NCBI GenBank assembly: GCA_037447655.1
Contig: JBBHKE010001336.1
Coordinates: forward strand, 64,001-121,100
DNA: 57,100 bases
Reading direction: 5' to 3'
DNA from: Zygnema cylindricum
Lineage: Eukaryota > Streptophyta > Zygnematophyceae > Zygnematales > Zygnemataceae
Shown here: piece after piece, positions 11,081-21,770 of the stretch
Layout: each line of letters opens with the position of its first letter
How positions within the stretch are numbered: position 1 is the stretch's first letter
Position numbers and translations under genes: made by a program
Notes under the pieces: generated by a model
Seen by the model: the letters and a program-made list of their open reading frames with translations, nothing else
What the model was told of the DNA's origin: nothing
The model's database searches: none

Positions 11081-12590
11081 CTAGTTAGAGTATTGTCGAC
11101 AAAAAACAATACTGATAAGCGTACGCTTTTCAATTTTTTTTTCCGATCGATCATAAAGGCTAGCAAAAGCCCAACCGAAAAAACTAAATATTCCAAAGCG
11201 GTTCAAACCGTATTTTACTAACGATTCAAAAGTGCAAATAATGCGTAGAAATCGAAGAGGTCCATTTGAAAAAATCGTTTATTCCGTACTATTTCGTACA
11301 TGTATAAAAAATTGAATTTTACATGTACAGCAGTTTGTACATTTATCGTACAATTTCCGTCTCTTTCCGTAATAGTCCGTTTACTTTCGGTACAATTCCG
11401 TACACTTACCGTAAAATTTCCGTTCAGTTTACCGGACAGAAAGTACTAAACCGTGCAGCGTATATTTTCGTCAAATTCCGTACATTTCCCGTAAAAAAAG
11501 TTACAGCTACCGTAAAACACCGTACGGTTTCCGCGAATTGTCCGTTCAGTTTACCGAACAGAAAGTACATCGCGTTTTTTTACGATTGCGTGAAAATAGA
11601 TCCCTAATGGTATGTGAAAATAGTGTCTGCAGTACACCGAGTACCAAACCGAGGTCAGAAAAGACATCAGGCAGGAAACCAAAGATGAAACGTGCGTACC
11701 AAAAAAATAAAATATAAAAATAAATTTATTAGTACTGTACTGTACCTGAGATACCCTACCGAACGTATCTGTAAATCCCATCGGTTGGCCGGCCTCTCCA
11801 CGCCAGTTGTCAAAAATCGGTAAGCGGCCGTCAGTCCGTACGTACAGGATCTGACCGGCTGGACACATGTCATGACGCAGTGGATGTCCTGGAACTGTAC
11901 ATAGTTCGTACGGTTTTTAAAGAGGTGTTTTAACAGTTCGATATATCCATGTGGCAACTCCTTCGCGTAACTAATGAAAGTACGGACACATGTTTTTAGC
12001 TGAAAATTGTGGCGGTAGCGTGTGTCCTTTTCCTTAGTAAAATCTAGCACCACGTGTTTACTGTACTTTCTTCAATGACCGCTTCCAGCCAAATGACGTG
12101 GATAAATGGTAGAAGATATGCCAGCTGTATCAGTGACTTCAAAAAATATTACTGTGGTCGGTGGATAACAATTACAAAACTCAAATTAGTATCATGCAAT
12201 TGTTAAAATTTGTTTATGAGAGAGATCTGATGTACTTTTTCTGTTCGTTTGTCATACAGTGGGCGGGTGATCCTGTCGCATGAAACTTGCTGATACGAAT
12301 CAGAAACTGGATGTGCACGTGGGCAATGAAGAGCCGTGCGGCAGTACGTAAGAAAGTACGAATGCCAAAATACGGTCGCCAGTTAATATCTGAAGAATCT
12401 TGGTAGTTGTTACTATGCGGGTTCATTAAAGTGCTTCCCAGTGGAAAATTCTCTTGCGTACGGTGGTAAATGATGGTTGTGCACGGAGAGGTTTACCTCC
12501 GCGCCACTCGGTGCACACTTATAATAATGTTTGTCATTGATGTGGTTTTGAGGTTTTGGGGCCAACGGGCCATTTTATCTTTTGGAGTTA
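11081..12590. repeat. Intergenic stretch with CCGTAC-rich block
   Basis: From about 11280 to 11600 the words CCGTA, CCGTT and CGTAC recur about every 10-20 bp. A 27-bp word occurs at 11420-11446, almost identically at 11542-11568, and inverted at 34155-34181. The rest, including 12063-12590, shows no coding similarity that I recognise. Confidence 0.5.
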
Positions 12591-12810
12591 CAATGTGAAT
12601 TGCTATTAGTGTTGATGTTTTTTTCGTCTCTTCAAACATATTTTATCCGTACACACACGTCGGATTGTGGATCTGACAGTTGCGATTGAAAGGCAAGATT
12701 CTCAGCTTTCGATTGGCGGTCTTAAATTGAAAATTGGATAAATGTGTACGGATAAAAGATGTTTTCAGTGGCGAAAATATTATTAACCCTAAGAGCGACG
12801 CACGGTGTAG
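12591..12810. mobile_element. CACCGTG-family MITE, about 220 bp
   Basis: The copy aligns throughout with 17108-17331: the left end contains TTGCTATTAGTGTTGATG, the centre GATCTGACAGTTGCGATTGA and GATTGGCGGTCT, and the right end TAAGAGCGACGCACGGTGTAG. The two halves are inverted repeats (CCGTACACA with TGTGTACGG). It is non-coding. Confidence 0.75.
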
Positions 12811-13919
12811 TGCATAGCGTGGTTTTCAGTGCTATTATAGTTTTGTATTTAAATTTGCTTTTCTTGCTTTCGATGTCTTGTTGTAGTGTTGCCTACCTTT
12901 TGTAGTGTTTGTTCCGTAAATTTTCATACTTTCTCGGGTTATTTAAGGGCGGAATTAGGGTTTTTAGGGTACATTCTCGTACATTCCCGTATATTCTAGT
13001 ACAATTGCCTTACATTTTATGCAATTTTAGGGTTTAAGGGACACTTTTTCGTACATCTTTCGTACAGCGAAAACTATACGAAATTTACGAAAAAGTATAA
13101 AATAAACGAATACTACGTAAAAATTGTAGAAAAGGTCAAAATTCGTGGGAATTGAACAATTATGCAAGCGACGCGTGTCAACTTTTTTATAAGTCAGCGT
13201 GTCACCTTTTTATCTGCCGATAGCAAACGTTTGGCTGCCGGTTGCCTCCGACTGTACTGCAGTGTAGTTGGCGCAAATTTGTCATTTTGTGCGTATCCAG
13301 GAGATACGCCTAAGATATTTTTTTTGTCTTATGCCAATCATATGGAAAAATAGACCGCATATGCCACTGTTGGCGCTAACGTTTGTCTTTTTGGCCCTTT
13401 GGCAATCTTCTATCTTTGGACACGTGCGATTTCCATATGGAGATCGCCAATCTGACGGTAGAGATCTGTCCTTTTCGCCGCAATTTTTTTATTAATAACA
13501 TAGTTTAAAAGTAGGCGTTTCTATTGTAGGCTTTTTGTGGGCGCCTTTATCGTAAGTTGTGTTATGGTCTTTTCATGTGATCTTCTTAAATCGCTACTTT
13601 GATCGGCGACCGTCCGATCGTCCAAATCTGACGGTTTAAATAAAAAATACCTCAAAACTCACAAAAAAATATTTTTTTGTCTGAATGTTTTCAAAATTTA
13701 GACATGACGTTTAATTCTCTATCGATCGATGTGCAACTCAACCCTGTTACTGTTTTATTTCATTTTGCGACCAATACAATATGGGTCTTAAGGTCATATA
13801 CTCATATTGTATGTTTTACGTACAATAGGCATATTATATGGGCCTACTTTCAACTACTTTTGAACTGATTACTAATTCGTTCAGTGTGCACAAAGAAAAA
13901 GCGTTCGCAGAAAAACGAG
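12811..13919. repeat. Intergenic stretch containing a three-copy dispersed repeat
   Basis: 13500-13796 is closely similar to 36047-36345 in the same orientation and to 34510-34752 in reverse. Shared words include AAGTAGGCGTTTCTATTGTAGG, CGACCGTCCGATCGTC and TTTAGACATGACGTTTAATT. The family is unnamed to me. No open reading frame is conserved between the copies. 12830-13500 holds nothing recognisable. Confidence 0.6.
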
Positions 13920-14970
13920 CGCTACACCGTGTATCGCTATCAGTGTTAATAATTTTTTCGACACTTAAAACATCATTTCTCCGTACATACAGGTTGGATT
14001 ATGGATCTGACGGTTGCGATCGAAAGGTAAGATTCTCAGCTTCCATTGGCGGTCTCAGATTGAAAATACTAGTGTTGTGTATCGGTAAAAAACTTATCGC
14101 GATAACACCGATACCGATACCGATAGTTATCGGTTATCGAATGGTTAGAGGTTTGGATATATCGGTATGGGACCAACAAATTCCATATCGGCGATAACTT
14201 AAAAAATATATAGTATGCATACAATAGTACTTTATAACATACTGTATTATTTTATTGATTTTATATAGCGTGGCATGCCATGTATAGAAATCTGTTCCGT
14301 TACGGTTTAACTGCAATTTATTACGGTAAACGCAGCACATAAACGTTGGCCGGTTAACTGAACAAAAATTTTACGGCGTCGTACGAAAATTTACTAAAAA
14401 ACTGGTGAACATGGGACTGGAAAAGGACGGCTGACACAAAAGTACAACGGACGCAAAATAACATTCTGCGCGCCGCCGGAATCGAACGGACGACTTGGAA
14501 TGAGAAAACACGAGCGGACGGGCCAGCGTGAGCGCCGGCATCCCGGAATGGCTCTTTTGGCAGCTTTTGCCAAAAAAGCCGACATATTGACACGTGGCAG
14601 GTCCCCAGTGGATCTCAAGGAATTAAGGGACAAAGCCATGGCGTCGGATGTGATAGGTACATTGTTTTTATTGGATCCGTATAAAAATCGTACAGATTTC
14701 ATGGCGGCTACGGTACTTTCTATGCTTGTACACGTCCGTAGAATAAGACGTACAGTTGAGTGTACAGACCGTAAATTTATCTGTACGGTCCGTACAGTTT
14801 TCGCCGATAATTATCGTTATCGGCATTATCGCCGATAAGTACCCGATATTATCGGCTACTTATCGGCGATAAGGCCGATGTCGATATATCGTACCAATAT
14901 ATCGATTATCGGATACCCGAAAAAAGGCCCATATCGGTTATCGGCAAATCCTTACCGATACACAACACTA
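13920..14970. mobile_element. Truncated CACCGTG-family MITE abutting a hAT-type MITE
   Basis: 13920-14069 is the left two thirds of a CACCGTG-family copy (CTACACCGTGTATCGCTAT). At 14070 it stops at the terminus TAGTGTTGTGTATCGG, whose inverted partner CCGATACACAACACTA ends at 14970; the hAT-type element is thus 901 bp. The 8-bp flanks GAAAATAC and CTGACTAG do not match, unlike in other copies. This junction may therefore result from recombination or deletion and not from a simple insertion. Confidence 0.7.
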
Positions 14971-15908
14971 CTGACTAGAGTACACCGCGTATCGCGATTT
15001 GCGTTAGTAACACTAATTCGGTGCCAAACTTTCCGTTTGTCGAGTAGACGTGGAGAGTTTCATGTCACCCAAGTGGTTTGCACAGATGTGTATGAATTCA
15101 TGCATATGTACTCTCCGTTCTATTCTTGAATGTGGACCGTCGATTAGAAACGCCTCTATGTTATTGCACAGATTCATCGTCCTAGGAGAAAAATATCCGC
15201 CCAGCTATTCCTCTCAAAAGTATACAGAAAAGTACATAATTAGATGGAAATTTAGGTTTTTCGTACCATTTGTTTCTTCGAATAAAATTTCACACCAGCC
15301 AACCTTGGTTTCTACGCTTGCATGTTAAACTTCCGTGCTTTCCGCCGTCCCATGCCTAACCAATAAGATCTCTTGCTACGTAACGCATTAGAGTTATTAC
15401 ACTAGCAGAGTCTTATTCGTTTTGAGGGTAAATCGTACGGCTTGTACAGTTATAAGTAAAGGTACGTACATTTTAGTCATGAAAAATGTACGGTTCAACC
15501 TCAACATCGGGAGTAAATTTCTTTCGTGTTATTACGCTAACAGAAAACACCTTTGGAAACTCCCAGTTACCGCATGATCCCAGGAAACGTTAACCAATCA
15601 GCATCACTCTTGACCTAATGCAGGACACGTCGGTTAGCGCAAGTTTCACGGAACAGCGTCCAATAAAAAACAGCCATTCCACAAAACCAGCAATATCTCT
15701 TGACTATTTAAAGCTTAGAATTTGCTTCGATCGCCGGCAAGTTTCTTTGTAACATTCATAGACCTAACTCTGTAAAAACTCTTCTGCCAAGATACTTCTG
15801 TTTTTATTTACATACAAATAAACTCTGCAAATAAACTCTGTAAATAAACTCTGTGAAATTTTTGCAAAAAAAAGTTTTGAGTACAAAGATTTGTGGTCAG
15901 AAGAAGCC
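14971..15908. repeat. Region upstream of the cupin gene
   Basis: A fragment with the CACCGCGTATCGCGAT terminus lies at about 14985-15020. The remaining sequence has no recognisable gene. A TATTTAAA box at 15705-15712 is a possible core promoter for the cupin gene about 200 bp downstream. The 13-bp unit AAATAAACTCTGN is repeated three times at 15815-15855, in the probable 5' leader. Confidence 0.4.
15705..15712 (+). promoter_or_regulatory. Possible TATA box of the cupin gene
   Basis: TATTTAAA lies 197 bp upstream of the proposed ATG at 15909. The leader between them is AT-rich with a 13-bp triplicate. In an AT-rich genome this motif arises often by chance, so only its position supports it. 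Confidence 0.3.
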
Positions 15909-16827
15909 ATGGCGCCTGCTGTTTTAGTAGGCGTTTTTGCTCTGTTGTCCGTACATTCCGTACAGTCTGTCTGGGCGATAGGCGAGAAAGAGTTTCTGGC
16001 GCCGTCTCCAGAAGAGAGAGTGAAAGCTGAAGGAGGATCCGTACATGTTTGGAGTGAGAGTTTCCAGCAACTGCAGGTATGGGACAGATGTCACATTCTT
16101 GGTAGAGCGATATTCTTATATTTGATAGAATGATGTTTTTTATTCTTTGCACAATAATTCATATTCTTGGCTGGATGATATTCTTTTTCTTGGTAGAATG
16201 ATGTTTTTATTCTTAATAGAATGATTTTTTTATTCTTGGTATGATCTATTTCTTGGGAGAATGATATCCTTTCTTATTTGTAACACTGAACTGTTTTTTT
16301 TGTTTGATGTGATGGGTAAATATTTGTTTGTTAGATGTCACAAATACAAATATTGCATGATGTGTTTGGCTAGAAAAGTTTTTAATTGTGATAGAGATGC
16401 AAACATAAGACAATTTTTTACTATTTTTTTTTCTAAATTGTTTTCATGAATTCTTTTGCCATCTGTTGCATGATTGCTGTCTATTATTTTTGGCAACTTA
16501 TAATGGAGTGGATGTGATTTCTAAAAGCTTTTTACTCAACAATAAAATGTATTGAAAGTCTCGATAGCTACCAATTTTCTTTGTTTTTTTATCCTTTTAA
16601 ATTGTGAATCCTTATTTTTTCAGGATACTCGATTCTTATGTTCTAATATTAATATTTGTAATTTTATATTTTTTTTAGGACACTCGATTGGGCGCGGCTC
16701 TAATTACTGTGGAGCCAAAGTCTTTGGCTCTTCCCGAGTATACCGAGTCACCGACTCTTCTCTATGTTCTCTCAGGAAGGGCTAAAGCTGGTCTCATCAC
16801 CCCTGTGGGAATCCCTACAAGTGTAAG
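15909..16827 (+). CDS. Cupin (11S globulin/legumin-like), first two exons, gene truncated
   Basis: Exon 1 is 15909-16076 and exon 2 is 16679-16827, joined in phase 0 through GTATGG and a T-rich AG acceptor. The start codon lies in GCCATGGCG, a good plant context. Residues 1-23 (MAPAVLVGVFALLSVHSVQS...) form a signal peptide, so the product should enter the secretory pathway. The mature part carries the legumin-type cupin pattern: EGGSVHVWSESFQQLQ, then GAALITVEPKSLALPEY, SPTLLYVLSGRAKAGLITP. This corresponds to the first strands of a cupin_1 barrel in seed globulin-like proteins, whose usual length is 350-500 residues. Exon 2 ends in phase 2 at a GTAAAC donor. No later exon is visible before the 10-N gap, a MITE and the bHLH gene, so the gene is probably broken or misassembled. 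Storage versus stress-cupin function cannot be told. Confidence 0.75.
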
Positions 16828-16868
16828 GTAAACAATAATAATAACATTTATGGTGACAATGTTAATGA

Positions 16869-16905
<37 letters not shown>

Positions 16906-17107
16906 GTCAGACTTTTGTTGCAATTCTAATGTCTCTGGAATAGAATTGGTTTAGCTTAAAATGAATGGTAACTATTCTTAGACACGTGTGTTTATTTTTT
17001 TTGGAATGGAATCCTTAAAAAAGTATAAGTAATAGNNNNNNNNNNAGCTAGCGTTGGCAGTCTAGGTGTTAGACTGTTCACACATGCCGTACGCAGAAAA
17101 ACGAACG
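16828..17107. repeat. Cupin intron remnant with (CT)n and assembly gap
   Basis: A (CT)16 tract occupies 16871-16902, about 45 bp after the exon-2 donor. Ten Ns at 17036-17045 mark an assembly gap of unknown true size. Nothing coding is seen. Confidence 0.7.
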
Positions 17108-17331
17108 CTACACCGTGTATCGCTATTAGTGTTAATATATTTTTTCGCCAATTAAAACATCTTTTATCCGTACACACTTGTCAGATTGTGGATCTGACGG
17201 TTGCGATCGAAAGGTAACATTCTCAGCTTCCCATTGGCGGTCTCAGATTGAAAATCGGACAAGTGTGTACGGAGAAAATATGTTTTAAGTGGCGCAAAAT
17301 TTGTTAAACCCTAATAGCGATACACGGCGCA
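17108..17331. mobile_element. CACCGTG-family MITE, about 224 bp
   Basis: This is the clearest copy of the family. It starts CTACACCGTGTATCGCTATTAG, has internal inverted halves (TCCGTACACACTTGTCAGAT with a GACAAGTGTGTACGGA partner), and ends CTAATAGCGATACACGGCGC. It contains no open frame. It lies directly downstream of the assembly gap. Confidence 0.78.
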
Positions 17332-17849
17332 CTGTACGGTACAGTAGTAGCGATACGGCCGGTTAGGTTTAGTCGTTCTAGAGATTGTTAGTTGTGTATT
17401 TAACATTTACACTATTGTCATTTTATAAAGCAATGAAGTCGCCCGCAAAATCTACTCGAAGAAAGATTGTGGTCAGATACGACAAAATAATGGATGGTTC
17501 GCATTTATGGCTTACAACAGTATTCGAAAAAAGTGTACGATACTTTCGGTTTGACTTTTTTCTGGTTCTTCTTTTCCGGATTCATTCTGACCGCTACGGA
17601 TCTGCCTCATCTCCTCCCTTCTCTCCTCCTTCCTCTCTGATCCAACCGTCTCCCCTTCATCTTTTTTTCCCCAACTTTTCCTTTTTTTTTTACTTTTTTT
17701 TTTTTTTTTTTTTTTACCTTTATTTTTCCGGTTTTTTCCGTTTTTTTTCCGTTTTTTTTGTTTTTTTCAACACTTTTTTTCCACCAGAAACTATGTAAAG
17801 GTTTTTCTTTTCTCTTTTTTTTACCCCAAAAAAAATAAAATAAAAAAAT
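17332..17849. repeat. Upstream region of the bHLH gene with long T tracts
   Basis: 17580-17660 is pyrimidine-rich and 17664-17770 is dominated by T runs; an A-rich block lies just before the start codon. This should contain the promoter and leader of the bHLH gene, but no TATA box stands out. Confidence 0.4.
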
Positions 17850-18312
17850 ATGAACCTTTCTAGGTCCCAAAATTCCTCTCCCTCTTCCCTCAGCGAAACC
17901 ACCGCTTATCGCGGAGGTCATAGAAACTTGCTGACGTCAGCAGACATGGTTGCTGACGTCAGCAATAGAATGGACAGAGGCGAAGGCGGCCGTGGGGGAG
18001 GAGTAGGAGTAGGAGGAGGAGGGGGAGGAGGAGGAGCTAGTTTGGAAGGTAGTGGTATGAATATGGGAATTATGGATAGGGCAGGGATAGCTCTCTCCAA
18101 CCCTAATTTTGGCCCCAAAAATTTTGGGAACCCTAATTTTGTTCATACCCATTTTGTCAACACTAATTTTGGTGGTACGAATTTCGGTACGGCAAATTTT
18201 GACAGCCCCAATTTCGTCCACACTAATTTGGGTACCACAAATTTTGGTAATTCTTTTGGAAGTTTTTCTGGAGGAGGAGGAGGAGGAGGAGAAATTCATT
18301 TTAGAGCTAGTA

Positions 18313-18375
<63 letters not shown>

Positions 18376-20466
18376 GTAATATTAATAATTGTGGACCTGT
18401 TTTTGATCAATTGGACAAATTGGACAAATTGGACAAACTGGAAAACCTCGATAAATTGGAGGAATTGGATAAACTGGGTAATTTGAGTAATTTGGGTAAT
18501 ATAAGTAATTTGGGTAATTTGGGTAATTTGAGTAATTTTGAGAAATTTGATAAAATGGACTCGAAATGCGATCGAAAAACTCTTCACAGTGCGGCGGAGA
18601 GAGATCGACGGTCGAGAATTAACGAGAGGCTCGCCTTTCTCGGAACTCGATTACCGGACGGTCCAGGAAAGGTTAGTTTTTTTTTCAAGAAGAGATTTTG
18701 AAAAGTATTTGATTTGATTTTGTTACTGAAAAGTTTTTGATTCGGTTTCGTTTGTGAAATGTTTTGATTTGTTTTTTTTTTTTACGAAAAGTTTCGAGTT
18801 TCTCGGAACTGGATTACCCGACAGATCAGGAAAGGTTAATATTTGGAAAATATTGTGATTAGTATTGGAAAAGTATTTTCATTTGCTACTAAAGCGGTTT
18901 TGATATTGATGCTGTTGATAGAAAATTTTGAGTTTTTTGGAACTTGAGCACCAGACAGACCTGGAAAGGTTAGGTTTTGGAAAAAAGATCGATTAGCTTT
19001 TTATTTAATTTCTGCAATGAGGAGCTCTGAAGGATTTGAAGAGTTTTGAAAAGTCGTTGAAGAGTTTTGTTGAAGAGGATTAATAGTGGTATATGGGATC
19101 TTGTTGAGTCCTTTTCAGTTTGTTTCTCTCTTGGTCTGTTGTCAAATTTCCCTCCCTTTATCCTTCTCCTTTTTTTCTTCTCGTTTCCTTTTCTTTTTTT
19201 TATGTCTTTTTTCTTTCTTTATATATACATACATATTTGTACATATATTATGTATATACATATGTACATATGTATTATATATATGTATATGCATTACACA
19301 TATATATGTATAATATATGTATATCTATATGTGTATACGTATATGTATATATGTATATATATATTATACTATTGTTTGTATATTTTCAGCAACATAAAGC
19401 AACTCTTTTGGCCCAAGTGATCGAGGAATTGACGCGATTGGATAAAAAAAATGCGGAGGAGGCGGGAGGCGGACCCGTTCCCAGCAATATAGAAAATGTG
19501 GAAGTGGAGAGAGAGGGAGGAGGAGGAGAGAGAGACGAAGAGGGACGAGAAGAGAGAAGGGGGGAGAGAGGAGAGAGAGGGGAGAATGGAGAAGAGAGAG
19601 GAGAGGGAGGAGGAGATAGAGGAGGAGGAGGAGAAGAGGGAGGGAATGAGAAATTTATGCGAGTTAGAGCCACATTATGTTGCAAAATGCGACCGAATTT
19701 GTTTCGAACTTTAAAGGAAGTTTTGAAGGTACTTTTTTTTGTGTCCTTCTTTCTTTTTCCTTTTACTTCTCCTTGTTCCTTTTTTCTTTTTTCTTTTTTT
19801 TTTTTTTTTTTTTATTTATATTTTTTTTTTTTTTTTATATATTAATGTTAGTTTTTTTTTTTTTTTTTATCATTCTTATCCTTTTTCATTCTTCTCACAC
19901 CACTTTTCTTTTTCATATTTTTTTCTTAACTTCTTCACATCCAATTTGTTGTCATTATTTTAACTTTTTGAAATCCTTAACAAACCTTTTTCTTCCTCAT
20001 ATCTACCTGTGACATTCTTATATCTCTCTCTCCCCTTATCTCTCCCTCCCCTTATTTCTCTCTCTTCTTATCGCTTTCTCCTACTTAATCACACCCTCAT
20101 CTCTCTCCCTCCCCTTAATAACATCCCTACTTTTGTTTTTTTTGTCTTATTCTTAAATCCCAGGCCTCTAATATTGAGTTAGTTGACTTACAAATGGTAA
20201 ATGTTCTCAATTGGGCCACTTTTACCCTAATTTTGTCGCAAGAATCCGAACCGGTTACGTGTAGTACTAGTGAAAATAGCTCAAAAACTTCAAAAAATAG
20301 TAAAAATTCTTCTTTAGAAGGTATTAAAGACGTTCTTTGGTCCGTAATTGATCCGTCTCGAGCCAATCAAATCGCGGAAACGGCGAGTAGTTCCGTAAAT
20401 TCAACAAAACGGAGAAGATCTTCTCCCATGGAAAGCCTCTCGGGTCGGTCGAGTGATTCCTTATAA
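17850..20466 (+). CDS. bHLH transcription factor of the bHLH30/51/106 group with ACT-like C-terminus
   Basis: Three exons, 17850-18671, 19390-19728 and 20164-20466, join in phase 0 (donors GTTAGT and GTACTT; acceptors TTTTCAG and TCCCAG) to give 487 residues. The N-terminal 240 residues are low complexity: Gly run, NFG-type repeats, about 20 Asn from an AAT microsatellite, then Leu-Asp-Lys and Leu-Gly-Asn triplets. The bHLH starts in DRKTLHSAAERDRRSRINER with the His-Glu-Arg contacts for E-box DNA; helix 2 is HKATLLAQVIEELTRL, and intron 1 splits the loop. An acidic ERGG tract follows. Then RVRATLCCKMRPNLFRTLKEVL...LVDLQMVNV matches the ACT-like dimer region of Arabidopsis bHLH30/51/106/107. 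Basic-helix and ACT matches are clear; the target genes are unknown. Confidence 0.9.
18313..18375 (+). repeat. (AAT)n microsatellite coding for poly-asparagine
   Basis: About 20 AAT triplets lie in frame within exon 1 of the bHLH gene and encode an Asn run. The same tract opens antisense frames, which are artefacts. The number of repeats is expected to vary between individuals. Confidence 0.9.
18797..18978 (+). repeat. Two decayed copies of bHLH exon-1 3' end inside intron 1
   Basis: The exon-1 end TCTCGGAACTCGATTACCGG...CCAGGAAAGGTTAG (18636-18676) is repeated at 18797-18842 (TCTCGGAACTGGATTACCCG...CAGGAAAGGTTAAT). It recurs at 18930-18975 (TTTTGGAACTTGAGCACCAG...CTGGAAAGGTTAGG). Each copy includes the splice donor. 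Both are inside the intron and are not open in frame from any acceptor. Confidence 0.8.
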
Positions 20467-21702
20467 AGAGTTTTCGAACTTTGTTTTAGAAAAAGTTGTA
20501 GTTTTTGATAGTTGTTTTAGAGAAAAAAATGTTTTTCTCTTCCGTGAATTCGACAAAACGGAGAAGGAAAAAAGAACGGATTTTTTCGCATGGAAAGCGT
20601 ATCGAGTCATTTGACTGATTCCCGTTTAAATAAAATTTCGAACATTTTTTTAGAGAAATTTGTCAAAGTGATTCAGTTTCAAGATTGTTTGAAATTTGTT
20701 TCTAGAGAACTTTATTTTTAGTGGAATTTGGTTTTCCCTTCGGTTAATTCGACAAAACGGAGAAAGTCGTCTTTCATGGAAAGATTTTCGAGTTGTTCGA
20801 GTGATTCTGTATAGAAAAAAGGTTTGAATGTTTGATATTTGTATAAGAGAAAATGGTTCAGCAAAACTTGTTTTTTGAAGGAACTGGTTTTTCGAGTTCA
20901 GGAATTCGTCTTTTCTCAAGGATTTTTTCTTTTCTTAAGGAGTTTGTCTTTTTCTTAAGGAATTTGTCTTTTCTCAAGGAATTGGTTTTTATAAGCTGTT
21001 TTATTTTTGCAAGATACTGATTCTTGAATTTGTTTTTGGGAGAGTGGGATTTGAGTTTTTTTTGTTTTTTAGGTTTTTTTTTTGCGAGGTTTCTTTTAGG
21101 TTTTTTTTCCGTAGGGGTTTTTTTTCTTAGGTTTCTTTTTCCTTAAGGGTTTTTTTTTCAAGGGTTTTGACATTAATTTTTGCATAAAAGGGTTTTGTAT
21201 TATTTAGGGTTTTAGAATAAGGAAAAGCTTAAATTAGAGGTGTGAGATTTAATCGGAGAGGGAGTTTTTTTGTTTAATATTAGGGTTTCGAATTTGTTCA
21301 ATTTGTTGAAAAAAAACGGGGGAAAAAAGATCAGTTTTAGAATGTTTGACGTATTTTGAAGTCTAAGTTGAGCCTATATTTATTTATCGATTTAAAATAA
21401 AAAATTTCTGTACAAAAAAAATTGTACATATGTTTTGACTTATTGAATGGTTCATAGGTTTTTAATAAAAGACAAATTTTGTGGAGAATTAGTAGAGATT
21501 TCAGTTTTGGCTGTTATGCAATATTTTACCTTTAATGCATTTTTTTTTTTCAATGCATTATCCTGTTATTATTTTAATGATTTTTTTTCTCGTTTTCCCT
21601 TCAGGAATATTTATCGGTAACCACGAAGAATATGTGTAATTCTTAGGGCTTTTTAGGGATTAAAAACCCTAAAAAACCCAAAGAAAACCCTAAAAACATA
21701 TA

Positions 21703-21770
<68 letters not shown>

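Noticed and set aside
17937-18587. 216-codon antisense frame opposite the bHLH gene
   Set aside because: It is the complement of triplet repeats (poly-Ile, Thr-Gln-Ile). The sense frame has the bHLH domain and correct splicing.
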